Source of the DNA: Pezicula radicicola
Lineage: Eukaryota > Ascomycota > Leotiomycetes > Helotiales > Dermateaceae
Direction of reading: 5' to 3'
Length of the DNA: 64,000 nt
Assembly (NCBI GenBank): GCA_003008705.1
Contig: PDUO01000095.1
Location: 71,003 to 135,002 of the forward strand
Below, piece after piece: positions 1-12,512 of this stretch. Both the position numbers and the translations under genes were made by a program. Below the pieces are notes generated by a model that saw only the letters and a list, made by a program, of their open reading frames with translations, was not told the origin of the DNA and searched no databases. Numbering within the stretch: the first letter of the stretch is position 1; each line of letters starts with the position of its first letter.

Positions 1-530
1 GGTTGATTAATTGACTGATTGTTTGAGTGAGTGAGTGAGTGATTAGTTGATTGATTAATGGGATTAATTGGTTGTGTTGAGTAGTTCGGTGTGGTGTACT
101 TACTTACCTACGACTTAAGAGTAAAAAGAACAAAAGAACATCAAGATCAAAGCGCACTGTAATGTTATTGCAATCTTTTCCTATTCCGGAGGTTCACTCC
201 CGCATCGAGTGTTGGTTGTTCTTTGTCAATTTGATTTCTTTGTAATTAAACACACCGTTTCCGGCGACGACAACAATTCAAGTCGCATTCTATTTAATCC
301 AAATTTTAATCAAGCCTATACGGATTTAGAAGAAATTCGCCGGATTAGAAACAATTTTATTTGTGAGAATCAAAGGTTCTTTATTGTTGTTTCGTCGAAA
401 ACGTCTTCGTTAAAAAAACTCCTAAATAAATGATATAAGAACAAACAACGTATTTTCCCATCTAATCATTTTCTATCCAATCATTTCCTCATCCTTCTCC
501 TCACCTATACTTACCCTCAATCTCACTCAC
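1..530. other. Non-coding flank with simple repeats
   Basis: No convincing gene. The first 60 bases are a GATT/GAGT-type simple sequence with a short run of GAGT units at about 24-44. An open frame at 209-433 on the plus strand starts from TTG, lacks any recognisable motif and is not called. The stretch lies just downstream of the stop codon of the minus-strand gene that ends at 531, so part of it is probably that gene's 3' UTR. Confidence 0.5.
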
Positions 531-2952
531 TCACTTTCTCTCCCCCCCTCTTTCCATCTCCGCCTCCAACTCTGCCAACTCCCGAAGATCGCTCTCGGTC
601 TCCATATGCATAGCAGACGTCTCAGAAAAGATTTTTGATCTTTGGTGTAAATTGCTTAGACGACCAACCAAAGAACTGGATGTCATAGCAGCTGCAGCTT
701 CATCCCCATCACCATCCCCATCACTATCACCATCTTTACTATAATCTTTGACCGATATAAGCTCTACCGCCATTACCTCTGATTCAGAATCAGGCTTTAG
801 TCCCGCTTCCACTTCCGCTTCCGCTTCTGCCTCTTCACGAAGCGGTACTGCGGCCAACGATGCGGTGTCGATGTCTGTTGGTAGTGATTGCGATTGTACC
901 GGTGGATGATCTGGTGTAGCTTCGAGGATAGGATCCAGAGCATCAGTAGTAAGTTCATAAGGGGAAGAGGATGTATAACTTGTGTTGGTTATGACTGGGC
1001 TTGTGGGCTTAGGCTTAGATACCAGGGGACTACGAGGAGCAGTAATGCGTATACCAGAAGAGGTATCTGGTAGCAATTGACTACTCACAGGCTTGCGTGG
1101 GATTCTAAAGGCCTCTTCTTGAGCTTCGGTGGTGGTGGTGGTGGTGGTGATTGGATTGATTCGAGGCTTTCGAAGAGTCATCGAGTCAACTAACGAGGGA
1201 GCTGTACGTTCGGATTTTTGGTGCTTAGCTTTCTGTTTGGTTTGGGCTGTTGATCTCATAGAACTAATTTCCTTTATTTCTTTAGAACGTTGTCCTCCTG
1301 GCTTCCCTGGGGGCAATAGGGGGTCGGGTGGGGGGTCGATGTCTTCGGTAGGGTCATGCCTACAAATTGTCTGATTAGCAAGTATCAAGGGAACAGCGGC
1401 AATAACAATAAAAACAATAAGTAGAATCACAACACAAGATAGGCGGAAATATTTACCTCGGCTTGGGATGGTGCTCTTGTTTAACATCAGTTGGTATATC
1501 ACCCAAGGAGCGAAGGTAGGCAACAACCAATAGTAAAAGATAGAACACGCTAAGGACGAGCAAAGCCATGAGGAGAAGATCCCTCAAAGCATCGAGACAG
1601 ATATTCCGTCTAGCTTGGTAGACGCTGTAAAGATATCTTGTAGTGACCCAAGTCTTGTGAATGCCGGAATATAGAATCGACAGAAACTGTACAACAGTAG
1701 TAGTTACTTTCCACAGAAAGGGGAGGATTGTATAGATTGCTGCTCGGAGAATCCTTGTGGTTGTAGAAATTCCTTTCCATGTGAAAACTGCCGTTTTGTT
1801 GATTGTTTGCCAGGATGTTGTGAATATCTGTGGGGGGTGACTCTGTACGAGGTAACTTGCTGCCTGAAGATTCTGAGGTCCGCTTTGATCTATATTAAAA
1901 CTAATAGGTTGTGTGACTTGCGTCTCTCGTTCCAGTGTACTGTTCTCAGCCTGTTTGGAGAGATACCGTCCAAGGTATCTGAATCCCTTTGTAGCAGTAG
2001 CAGGAAGGGGGACTCCTAAGACCTTGAGAAGATATAAGGCAAGAAAATTGCAGAGGCATTGCGGGAAAGCGCTTATGTAGTTGGTGTACCAGGCATGGCC
2101 TTTTTCTCTACCCGAGGCAGTGAAGTAGAAGCAGAGTGTAACGAGGATAGACAAGCTGATGATTTTGATAACTTTCACTGTAATAAGACGGTGTTCTGTC
2201 GTTGCAGGTTCTTTGACATTGATTTTTGGAGGACAATGTTGTACTTTAGCTTTGTCTTCGAGTTCCCATTCCTGTTTTGCCAGTCCGAGCTTCTTGTCGT
2301 TGTATTCTTGTGGGCGATCTTTCACAACACCGAGCTTGTTGTAGTTGCAGACTTTTGGACAATGATCGACAATGGGGGCCTCCTGAACGATATGGTTAAC
2401 ACCCTCTGCGCTGTTATACACTTCCTCCATCTGCCCCTGCTTTACAACTACAAGCTTCTTCTGGTCGTTGTCGCGGTGGTGATCTTTTGGATGATTATCG
2501 ATGAAGCTCTTGTGAAAAGTACCAGCAGCACCTCCTCCACCACTTTGACGAAGATCAACACCCGCATTCTCTTTATCTTCTTCACCTTCTGCTCTTGTCG
2601 CCTTCACCGTCCTCAATTTCTTCTCGGCGCTAGCACTAGCACTAGGTTGAATCCTCTTAGACATCGCCTGAGGATTTTCACGAGCAACCAAATGCCACAT
2701 TGCAACCATCCTCCTCAAATACAACTCCAAAGTCTGATGATCTCCCCTACGACCTCCACCGCCACCACCATCACTTCTGCTAGATAATATACCGACCGTA
2801 TCTCTTAGATCCTCTAAATCAACATGTTCCCTTACAAGTCCTAGGGTAAGAGACTTCCGTGTTTGTGCCCATTCGTAGAAGGAGGGTTGCGACATGTAGA
2901 TTCGTAGGGCTTCAATTTCGGCGAGGGAGAGTTGGTTCTCTGTAGGTGGCAT
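531..2952 (-). CDS. Two-exon multi-pass membrane protein, unknown function (~774 aa)
   Basis: No known family recognised. Two overlapping minus-strand frames join cleanly across an intron at 1456-1360 (97 nt): donor GTAAAT, branch-like TGCTAAT, acceptor TTGTAG. Splicing replaces the exon-1 stop and gives a total length divisible by three. The N-terminal 250 residues are polar and carry a Gly run (about residue 62-67) and a Lys-rich low-complexity part. Hydrophobic segments lie near residues 260-279, 295-312, 402-428 and 459-481. The tail from exon 2 is about 275 residues, Pro/Ser/Thr-rich, then acidic with Asp-Gly repeats. Start chosen: the first ATG, at 2952, before a helical N-terminus. Seen: membrane segments and a disordered acidic tail. 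Inferred: an integral membrane protein with a cytosolic tail. The long antisense frames across it are shadows. Confidence 0.72.
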
Positions 2953-4133
2953 TTTGAGGTTGGTCGCTTTGATTTTGGTCGTTGATGTTTATGGGTAGGT
3001 CTCTCTCTGGGTTGTTGTTGCAGAGTTTCTGTGGTGTGCTCTGTGGGGGTTTGTTGGAGTTGGTGAGAATGTTGAAGTGTGTGAGAATGTTGAAGTCGGT
3101 GAGGTTCTTGATATTTGGTAATGTTGATATTGAGCAGAACAGGGGAGAAATGGTAGTAGAACTCAAGGAGTATTGTGTAGCTTGAGGGAAGAGAGTTCAG
3201 TGTGGGTTGGTTGATGTTGGTGTAGTTTAACGATCTGTGTGGTTGTTGAATTGTGTATAGTAGGGAAGAACTGAAATCCGTTCCTATCAATTTCTCCTTA
3301 ATTAGTAGAACATGAGACAAATAAATAGGACTTACCCAGCCCTACAGGACCTTTGTCGTGTAAGTTTTGTACTATACACGAGTCGATCCGAAGTTTGAAG
3401 TTGAGGAATTGTTTTCGAGATGTTTTCGAGGAGTATGTACGTGCGTGTGTAGTGTAGATGTAATTGAAAGAAGGGAATCAAAAGATGGATGATTTGGATC
3501 ACTCTTTACCGCCTTTCTAAACTATCTGTCTTACCAGATATTGAAATATATGGTATAGATGGTACTCCCGCTGTTCCGTTTGTATACGATTTCGTCATAC
3601 ATATGCATGCATAATATTCGAACTTCAACGTCACAGACTTTGACTCATAATACGAGAATAAATGAATGAATGAATTAGCTTTTCAAAGACAAATAATACC
3701 TCGAGGGTAATAGGTTCATATCCTTTTAGGTATAAATCACTATTATTCTATTAGGTCATCTGAAAGTATACAAAAACATGTGTATGGTAATTTTCATATG
3801 GAAAGTTCTGCCCCAACGCCGATATGAAAAATGTATGATATAACAGCTGACATTGTAATTTGTGGTTCCTGATCTACGAGTTTGATGCTTGGATTCTCGG
3901 TACAAGATTACTTCATTGCTGTCCTGTCCTGCATTGACCAAGCAAAGTCTTGTTGCAGAAGCACAGGCAAACGCAGCATCTCTCGGCAACTATATGTGAC
4001 TAACAACCCACGGGTAAGATCCATGGATTGGAAGAAAAAGATAAGGTAAGTCCAATTGAAACTTAGCACAGAAAACTCGGTGAAGGTGCTTGAATTTAGC
4101 TGCATTCTGATTCTGTTTTGGTCTTGGTTTGGT
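2953..4133. other. Intergenic region
   Basis: About 1.2 kb between two minus-strand genes. It should hold the promoter of the gene starting at 2952 and the 3' UTR of the gene ending at 4134. Short imperfect repeats of a TGAGAATGTTGAAG type occur near 3062-3105, and a short AATG run lies near 3661. Several open frames (for example 2841-3320 minus and 3756-3989 minus) show no motif or splice support and are not called. No TATA box can be assigned with confidence. Confidence 0.5.
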
Positions 4134-5883
4134 TCACTTTATGCACTCATCCTCATCCCCATCCCTCTCCGCACCGAAAATCTCTCCCCAAACCTCCAAC
4201 CTCTCAAGTAAATGCTGTTCCTGCTCAATTCTCAACGCAGCCTTCCGACGCAACTCAATCATCCTCGTCAGCATATTCCCTTTCTGCTCATTTCCATGGC
4301 TGCCGCTATGCTGATCCATCGAAGAAGAAGCAATCTTAGCCCACCTCTTCTCAAACAACCGCTCGTTAATCTTCACTTGGAACCGGCGAATTTGCTGTCT
4401 AACCCGCCGCTCAACATATTGATTTTGTTGATCGACATTGACGCCGTCTACCGCAGTGCTTTCGCTAGAGCTGCCGGTGGATGATGCTACAGCTGATGTT
4501 GCTTGTGGCGTTTGTAATGGCACCAAATTTGGCTGAGGATGACTCTCGAGAAAATTATGGGAAGCAGCTTCGATGTGGATGAGCGTGTCCGTTAAGTTGG
4601 TGTTTTGGGCACGGCTGCGTTCTAGGTCTCTGGTAAGTTTTTTGATGTGTTGCCTGGCTTCCTGGAGTTTTGTGTAGAGGTTGGTTTCTTCTGAATGTGA
4701 GTGTAAGAGTTTATATTGCTGGAAGTTTTGATGAATACGAGGAGGAGAAGGATTGTTGTGCTTTTTCTTTTTACCTTGGTGGGGAGTCGGGGCCTCCTTT
4801 ACGTCGTCTTCTTGTTCTTCTGATGCTGGTGGTGGTGGCGGTTGGATACGTCGTTTGGATGCGTCAAGCTGCGTGTATACTGGCGCATGGAGGTTCGTTC
4901 CTTCTGCGTATGAATGTGGCGGTGAACGTAAGCCTTCATCCATCGCCGACTTCGCTCTACCTGCCCTGCTCAGAGACTTTGGGTTTAAGCTTCTAGTATT
5001 ATCCATCGTCTGAATGAAGTTTACAGGTAGCAAGGGATACTCGATCTATTTTATTGTTATTCATTAGTTCTCAGTAAGCCAATATCCACCTGGGACGTAC
5101 CGTAGATCCACCATAAGAACTCTGGTCAACAGAATCGTTGTCGTCAAATGCTAAATTCCCCTCCGCCTCTTGTGCCCTTGATTTGGAGCTTGGCTTTGGC
5201 TTTATGTTGGCTGGGGTATTCGGAGAGGTAACAAGCAGATGAGGTAGATCTAGAGTTGTTGGTGAATGACCGTGTAATAGCATTATATGCTCCTCCACAT
5301 CTCCATCTACATGCTCGTCTAGGTCTGATTCTATATCGCTCCCCGGCTGGGGTACATTAGATATCAGAGACCTATTATCCTTAACTTGACCTAAAATCCG
5401 TATCATCTTAGCCCTCACCCTGTCAGTGATAATTGTAAGGACATCAGCCTTAGCTCCCGTAGGACCCGGACGTATTTGAGCCAAAAACCGAAGCGGCGCT
5501 GTATTAAGGCCAAGGTTTGACAACAAGATGCCCAGATCTAGACTTTTGTCCATGATGTGCTTTCGTGTCTCGAGTCGCCGTGATTGCATGAATTGCGTCA
5601 TGGCGTCTATATGGTCACTCCGCCACATGATGCGGCATTGGTATCGGAAACATTTAGGCACATGTTGACCGAAGATGAGTTCTTCGGGAGGGATCGAACC
5701 AGCCTCTTCCTTGCAATTTGCGCATGTAACCATGTCGATGCTGATAGAGGCAATCAAGATGGAGAAAGTGGAAATAGAAGAAGATGATGATAACGAAGGC
5801 GAAGTGGAAGTGGATGATGAACACGGGGCGCAAGAGAAAGATTGCATAGTATAAGGCAAAGGAAACAAAGAAAAGAGAGACAA
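4134..5883 (-). CDS. Two-exon Cys-motif and coiled-coil protein, unknown function (~552 aa)
   Basis: No known family recognised. Exon 1 (5883-5101) and exon 2 (5009-4134) join in phase 0 across a 91-nt intron at 5100-5010: donor GTACGT, branch-like GAACTAATG, acceptor ATTCAG. The joined frame is open. An S/T-rich hydrophobic start of about 50 residues is followed by a CxxC-x20-CxxxxC set (C54, C57, C78, C83) that could bind zinc. Next comes a helical region, then an acidic disordered linker. The exon-2 part has a Pro run, a basic patch and a charged heptad-like stretch near residues 368-408, then a second Arg/Glu-rich helical region before the end. An alternative start at Met51, just before the Cys motif, is possible because the first 50 residues are low-complexity. 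Inferred: a scaffold or nuclear protein. Confidence 0.68.
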
Positions 5884-8052
5884 AGAAAGGTACCGTGTAG
5901 AAGATAGTAGTGTACTAGATAATAAATCTGAATAAGTGTATAATTTAGGTGTCTCGTTCCGTTCTATGGCTTTGTGTATCTGCTTTTAATGGGCTTTGGG
6001 TGGTGTATGATGGCAACAGTCTTGGGTTTGAATCCCATCGACCTATTATAGTGTGATTGTAATGTGCCTTTGATCAATGAATAGGTTTTGAGCATCTGAT
6101 TTAAAGGAGTAAGGAGTAGTATAATTCTAATGGCATTGAGCGTTTGATGGATGGCTTTTAATATGTTTGATCTCCCATTCTGCCAAGGGGAGATATTGCT
6201 TAAGTCGTTTAACTATTCCGTTGTTGTTGCCGGTCTTCCTGCGGTGATATTTCTCTGGCCTGAATTAAGTAGGGAACGGCAAAATCAATTCTTTTCTTAT
6301 CTGATTTTTAATTCTGTGGCTGAAGCCAAGTTAGTTTAGTAGTACTTATATTAATTGGTTTATTCCTTGCGTAGAATTATATTATATTAAATATACCGGA
6401 ATTGATTTTTCTCTTTCCACTTGGTAGTAATCTTACAAACAGACCTATTTTAAGGTATACTCTCTGCTTTCTGTAGAAGACGGAATAAAAATCCTATAAT
6501 AAACCTGTTAGGATCACTAGGGTGAGTATACTCGTAAGAATATAGGTAAGAGTGGTTTGTATTATAATAATTGATTAATAGATAGATCATTATACGGAAT
6601 AGAAACGAATGCTACGATATAAGTAGTCCTCGGCTACTTGGCTCGCTTATAGAATAGTTTTTCTTACTTGGATTTTACTAGTAATTACTCCCTTTCTAAG
6701 ATATTCTTTTTAAATAGGCAATCTAGATGTATATAGTATGTTCGAGTTATAGTTATAATTGCAGATAGTAAGTAAGGTATAAAGACACTCTAGCTTTATA
6801 TATGGTGTAGTTACAAACAAATAAGCGACGAACTAAGTGAGTAGTAACGTCTATAATATTCTTCTTTGTTGAACCTCCTTTTAAGAATAAAAGATTAATG
6901 TATTGTTTATATGCTGGTACCCGTAGTATACCTAAGTAGGTATAGGTATCTCTATTAACTTCTAGTCTATATATCCCATGCAAGTTTCCTAGCCCTTAAT
7001 CCTAGATAAGTCTACAAGAAGATAACAACTAACCCTAAGTCCCGGGTCCTGATTCCTGATTCCTAATTCCTAATTCCGAACAGGATTCCAAGTCCAAGTC
7101 CGAATCCAAGTTAAGAATACAATAACCATAAACGGACCAGGTATCTCACCCAACTTAACGGCGAGTCTAGTAGTTTCTTATTCTCCACTAACGACCCAAT
7201 AACCCGCCTTAATACCTGTCCGCATATATAACCGAGACCGACGCTAGCTCCTTCTTTTATAGCAAGTCCAGAATATATCGGATTTATATAGTCGATAACG
7301 AGCTCCGCCGTCCACCACCTTGCCAGCTCGACAATCTTAGCCACTGAAGATGTAGAAATTTTAGGCAGACCACCTAGCTGCCTTGCGTTTGTTCCTCTAG
7401 AAGAAGAGAAGAAAAGAAAAAAAATACTCGTAGCCATGAAGGGCGTGTTCTTGTATCTTATACGTCCTCTCAAAGCTCACACCCTAAACCCTAAACTCAA
7501 AATGCTTAAAGCGTCAACGGGCGATTTAAAAAGAGGGTGGATAGTACGAGAATTCCCGGGGTAATCGATTTCCGCTAAGTTATTCCATAGTGTTATAATC
7601 CGGAATTTTCCAAGTCTTGCTACTAGTTTAGAAGCAAGAGAGAGTATAGGTGGTAGGTATATAAGATTGGATAATACCCTCCCTGTATAGCTTTTGTAGA
7701 GAGTAGAAGAACTATCAAATCTCAGAGGTTTGATCTCAAATTGAACCTCTATCCCAACCCCTCGAAGTAAAGTCGATTTGGAGGTATAGCTAAATCGAAA
7801 TACGTAAAACAGTATACTCGCATATTCTTTTCTACGTAGTAAGAATTACTATGCATACTATAGTCCCTGTGGTCCCTGTGGCGAGGACGTTTAAGAGATC
7901 ATGTTATGTTGTAGAAAGGGCGGAATAGTAAAATTGTAGAATTGAAGGCTCTGAAAACTTGAAAGTACTACAATTGCCTACGTCGGGAATTGAGATTTAT
8001 ACCGCCGGTATAAGGAGAGCAGTAGAGCAGTGGAGTAGTGGTGGTGAGCTTC
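5884..8052. other. AT-rich gene-poor stretch
   Basis: No gene supported. From about 6350 the DNA becomes AT-rich with short open frames that lack motifs (for example 6753-6983 and 7111-7473 on the minus strand). Near 7030-7110 there is a run of short GATTCC/TAATTCC/CAAGTCC-type repeats. Near 7481 there is a short CCCTAAACCCTAAA match that is too small to call an interstitial telomere. The general look is decayed repeat DNA. Confidence 0.45.
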
Positions 8053-8290
8053 AATGAGTGGTGGGTTTGAATGAGTGGCGGGCTTGAATGAGTGGCGGGT
8101 TTAAATAAGTGGCGGGCTTGAATGAGTGGCGGGTTTAAATAAGTGGCGGGCTTGAATAAGTAGTAGGTTTGAATGAGTGGCGGGTTTGAATAAGTGGTGG
8201 GCTTGAATGAGTGGCGGGCTTGAATGAGTGGTGGGTTTGAATGAGTGGCGGGCTTGAATGAGTGGTGGGTTTTGAGTAAGTGGTGGTTCT
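8053..8290. repeat. 17-bp minisatellite, about 13-14 units
   Basis: Tandem array of a 17-bp unit, consensus AATGAGTGGCGGGCTTG. Thirteen full units run from 8053 to about 8273, followed by a decayed partial unit. Units differ almost only by C/T and G/A transitions (GGCGGG versus GGTGGG, GCTTG versus GTTTG, ATGAG versus ATAAG). Because 17 is not a multiple of three, the repetitive peptides it encodes cycle through all frames, so coding function is unlikely. Confidence 0.9.
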
Positions 8291-10525
8291 GTTCTGAATT
8301 GGTACTGGCTCTAAATTGGTAGATATTTGAGGTAGGTTTGGTTGTCGGATTTCTAGGGTGGCGGATAAGATCAAAATAGCGAGAATCGGTGGAGTTAATT
8401 AACAAGGACCCGAGGTAGGTAGTTTTACAATAAATTAACACTCGGTTGTTTCTTTATGTCGCTTCTTTGCAAAGTTGATGTAGAGATGTGGAATCATATA
8501 ATAAAAATTGTCTTAATTGCCGAAATAAGACGCCTAGCCGTAGATAGCTCGTAGAGCGCCAGGCTGAATTAGTCGAGAGGATGTAAATAATATAGTGGAG
8601 AGTAAAAGTAAAACTTGAAGCTCTGAGATTCATAGATATTGGTTGTACTGGCAATAACGAGATTTGGAGTTGATAGACTGTGGAGGCCGCGTTTAGGAGA
8701 TATTGTAGAGCATTGATTGTAGACTTTGAGTTTTAGTGTTGATATAGTAGTAGTATCTTCGGCAAGTAATGAGATACCAATTCCGAGGGGTAGAGAGTAT
8801 AGAGAGACTTGGCTAGCGCTAGACTTGGTTGCTTGGTAGAAGGCTAATTCTTAGGATATAGCTGTATTGCCAGTTGTATACTTCATCTGGTAGAGAGTAA
8901 GAGAAGTTTTATCTTAGTAAAGAATTAGTTTTATGTTTGGTTGGTAAGAAAGTAGTATCGTTAATAGACGGAGTTTACGAACCTGAGATAAAAGACAGAA
9001 GATTACATGGTAACTTAAAATAATTTTGAGATGCGAAATAATAGTATTCGGACGGTTGTTCTACAGAGTGTATAAGCGAGCTGACTACTGTCTTTCATTG
9101 AAGTGTTAACGGACTGAGAATGTACTTACTATGTGTAGTCGTAGATAACTAGTAATTTTTTTAAAGGGAATTTACCTCTCGAGCGACAAAGTGGTGATGT
9201 ATATAGTTTAGATCCTTTCTGTATACAATTTAGTATTGTGTATTTCCCTTCGGCCGTGCAAGTAATAAAAAGGAATTCTAGGAAAGAGGTAAACTAACTA
9301 AAGATATAGTAGAGAGATAAGGTAACATTTTCGGAGGATTCAAATAAAAGAGGAGAGAGGTAGAGAGACAGCTCAAAAAGGCAAAGCCAAGATGACTCTT
9401 TCTTACTATCTATCAAAAAAACTTGATTTCTAAAAACCCTACGACATCAAGGACTGGGCGCCACAGCCAATGACCGAAGAGGGCTATAGATACAAGATTC
9501 TGGTAATTGAAGTGAGTAGATAGAAAGTTAAGAAGAAAAAGTTTATATTAAGAAGAATAGATTTTCGCGGAGGAAAGAATATAGACTTGTAGGATTATAT
9601 ACTATCCCTTACACCATTTCCTATTATCCCACGGGCCAATAGGGTATACACAAAAAAATACATATATTTTTCTGGAGCCGAAGTCCTTGGGATGTCAAAT
9701 CCCTGTACGAAAATAAAGGAAACAGTATAAGAGATCTACAGAAGAAAAAGCAGATCCGTTTGGTTGAGGTAAGAATTATTGCCTCGTACTATGTGCAGGG
9801 CATATAAGAAATTACGTTAAGGGAAATGGTGGATCCAAATATCAACAACCACTAAATGCTGCTAGTTTTGTTGGGAAGTATAGTACTTACAGAAATGCAA
9901 TTCCACATCGTAGAAGCCGCGTCTAGGTATACGCCGTAAATGTTATAGAAATGAAAACGATGTTTATAGGTAAAATTTACCCTTATTTTATAGTAGAAGA
10001 GAATATAGACAAGAATTAATTCTATAGGTCCTGACTGACTAGTGTTTTATGTATGAATATTTACAGATAATCACTTAATATAGGTGAAGATAGTGTGTAT
10101 AAGTATAAAACATAAGTACATTACTTAATTTTATAATATTAATAAAGCCTAAAACCATGTAGTAATAACAGGCACTATAGCAAGATAAATTAGTAGTAGT
10201 AATGTATTATATAAAGGCGTCACCAAAGAAGGAGGTTTAGGGGTTAGGTAGATATAGTGCTATCCGTCTGGACGAAATATTTGGACACGTTTAAGCCTTG
10301 TATCTACAAACTTGGTACTATAGAACTATATAGTAAGAGCGGCCTAGCTCAAGTGACACATTATAATAGTACTATATTTTACCTATAAAAAGTACAAGAC
10401 AAGAAACCTACTCTTGGTTATTTGAATATTATTATTTCCTCCAATCACAGGCACTAGATTTACAGTTGAGAGTTATATAAACCTACTCACCAATATAAAG
10501 AGTTATTCTATGCAAGTCAACTTCC
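8291..10525. other. Gene desert, decayed repeat DNA
   Basis: No gene supported over about 2.2 kb. A fragment around 9391-9515 reads as a short peptide interrupted by one TAA and then a TAG, with Lys-Pro-Tyr-Asp and Trp-Ala-Pro motifs. It may be a relic of a mobile-element gene but is too short to name. Base composition alternates between moderately AT-rich and very AT-rich. Confidence 0.4.
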
Positions 10526-10984
10526 TACAGTGGGTTACCATAAGTCTGTACTCCTACCCTATTTTATACTAAAACTCATACCTAATACTTTAAAGGTTTA
10601 TAGTAAAGAAGGAATAATTAATTAAAGCCTTTATACTAGACTTATTTATTTAATAGTTAAATATATTTTTCTATCTCTATATTAAAATTATAAGAAACTA
10701 GGATTAATTAATAGGGATTAGAAGTAAGAGGAGTATAGAATTTACTAGTTTTATACTAAAATTCACTTAAAATTTACTATCCTAAATTATTTATTATTTC
10801 TTATAGTAACTACTAGATATAATTAAAATCTAATATAGAAAAGTCTACTTTAAATACTAAAAATACTTTATATTTAAATTTTTAGGTATACTTATAGCCT
10901 AATTTTAAGATATATAAGTAGGCGTACTAGGAGTGTTTTGGTGTAAAACAGGGTAGGAGCATAGACTTATGGTAACCCACTGTA
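10526..10984. mobile_element. TA-flanked inverted-repeat element (MITE-like), ~455 bp
   Basis: Terminal inverted repeats of about 42 bp. The left arm begins TA-CAGTGGGTTACCATAAG at 10526, and the right arm is its reverse complement ending at 10984. The ends read TA-CAGTG...CACTG-TA, the pattern of Tc1/mariner-superfamily insertions with TA target duplication. The arms differ by a few transitions. The core (about 10570-10930) is extremely AT-rich and holds no transposase frame, so this is a non-autonomous or RIP-destroyed copy. The arms keep CA/TG steps while the core has almost none. Confidence 0.8.
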
Positions 10985-10994
10985 CTTGATACAG

Positions 10995-11735
10995 TTACAA
11001 GCCTGCATTTACATCCTAGCTAAACCTGTTCTCGAAACTAAGTAACGGCAGTGCTGCGAACCTGCATTTGCATACTAGGTGAACCGGTTCTTAAGATCGA
11101 GTAGTGAGTTTATGTTAGCAAACGGCGTACTCGACGCCGCTACGAACATGTTCTCAAGACCGAGTGGTAAGTTCATGTTAACACAGTCAACAGCCTGCTA
11201 AACACCGCTGCGAACCTGCATTCGTAGAGCGCGCAATGGGTTCCCACAACTAAAGACCCATGGGTTGGGTTGGGTTGGGTTACTCGATAGGTCAAGTTAC
11301 CCATTCCGCAGACATTCTCATCCCGGCCAAGCCTGTTCTCAGGACTTAGTACCAGCAGCACTACTATGAATCTGCATTTGCATACTAGGCGAACCAGTTC
11401 TTAAGATCGAGTGGTGAGTTCATGTTAGCAAACGGCCTACTCGACACCGCTACGAACATGTTCTTAGGATCGAGTAGTTGAGTTCATGTCAACGCAGCAA
11501 ACCGCTTACTTAGCGCAGCTGCGAACCTGTTCTCAACGACAAGTAGCGATTTCATGTGAGCAAACAGTGTATTCGACACCGCTACGAACATGTTCATGCA
11601 CACAAGCGGCATGTTCTTGAGAATAAGCAATAGGTTCATGTTCATATTGACACTTCTACTACTAGCTAGGAACCGTTTCTTAAGAATTGAGGGAGTTCAT
11701 GCAAGCAAACGAACAGCGTAGCCGAAATCGCTAAT
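10995..11735. repeat. Degenerate tandem repeat, ~61-68 bp units
   Basis: A GC-richer block inside the AT-rich desert. A motif of the type GAGTTCATGTTAGCAAACGG followed by CTCGACACCGCTACGAAC recurs near 11106, 11167, 11413, 11478, 11546 and 11635, about 61-68 bp apart within clusters. A larger segment (about 11030-11165) recurs at about 11340-11475. Inside, at 11258-11282, lies a pure GGGTT run of about four units. No coding sense was found. Confidence 0.65.
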
Positions 11736-12512
11736 AACCAACCATCGAAGATAGGCACTTGTAGTCTTCGCAACAAAAATCTAGCTCTAAGGGATAGTAT
11801 AATGTATAAAATTGTAAAAACTTTGAGAAGGTAGATAGGCTAAATGTAAAAGTAAAATCTTAAATCAAGCATTACTTATTATTACAACCGAGGCCTCCCC
11901 CTCCTCCTTGAACCATTTGCCACGGATCACTTGGCTGACTAGCTTACACGAGCTGCACTAGATCATGCTGTATGTTGATTACCTGTCAAAAACCACTTAG
12001 ATCTCTTCAAATCAACTCCCCACAGGCCACGTGCATGCAGCTCAGAGTTCATGTACGCTCCCGACAACTCCAAAGAATTATCGTTGTACAGTATAACGAA
12101 ACCACAGAAATTCTTATTTTGGCTCCTACCTAAGTAATCACTCAAATGTTCTGCTCAAACTCCTGTACTAGTAACATGGATTGGAGTTTTGGTTGAATGG
12201 TTCGGTAAATCGAACCACATCTACATACATCATGCGTACAAACAACTAGTAACAGGATGAAACTCTCTCAATATGCCATCTGATCTCGCTTTCGATTTCT
12301 TATCGTTAAGAGTAGTCCTTAATTTCGACTAGGAGGATGGCTTTTAATGTGTCTTGTTTGTAAAACCTCTAGGTTCTGGAGAATAAGTGGAAGGAAAACT
12401 ACATCGTCTTATACTAATCTAGACAGGCGACAAACAAAACGAAGCAAGTGAGGCCGATCAGAGAGGGTCGACTCTCATTTGTGTATCTGTTACTTTGCTG
12501 GCGACTTATTGA
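11736..12512. other. Intergenic, upstream of the gene at 12681
   Basis: No gene supported. A minus-strand open frame at 11963-12145 has no motif. Composition rises from AT-rich towards normal as the next gene is approached, so the last few hundred bases are presumably its promoter region. Confidence 0.4.

Noticed and set aside
2059..2787. 242-aa plus-strand open frame
   Set aside because: Lies wholly antisense to the supported 531-2952 gene, shows no motif and has a composition mirroring that gene.
2841..3320. 159-aa minus-strand open frame
   Set aside because: Overlaps the start of the 531-2952 gene in another frame; low-complexity Thr/His/Gln, probably 5' UTR sequence.
7111..7473. 120-aa minus-strand open frame
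   Set aside because: Isolated in AT-rich decayed DNA, no motif, no promoter or splice support.
7479..7496. CCCTAAACCCTAAA string as interstitial telomere
   Set aside because: Only two units, and of the plant-type seven-base form; expected by chance in this composition.
8053..8290. Possible CRISPR-like array
   Set aside because: Units are directly adjacent with no spacers, only 17 bp, and the host is a fungus. It is a minisatellite.
7968..8441. Minus-strand frames with repeated His-Ser-Phe-Lys-Pro peptides
   Set aside because: They are translations of the 17-bp minisatellite, whose period is not a multiple of three.
9391..9515. Short peptide with Lys-Pro-Tyr-Asp motif as a transposase piece
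   Set aside because: Interrupted after 13 codons and too short to assign.
11258..11282. GGGTT run as telomere-like repeat
   Set aside because: Fungal telomeres are usually TTAGGG; four units inside a larger tandem repeat are better seen as local slippage.
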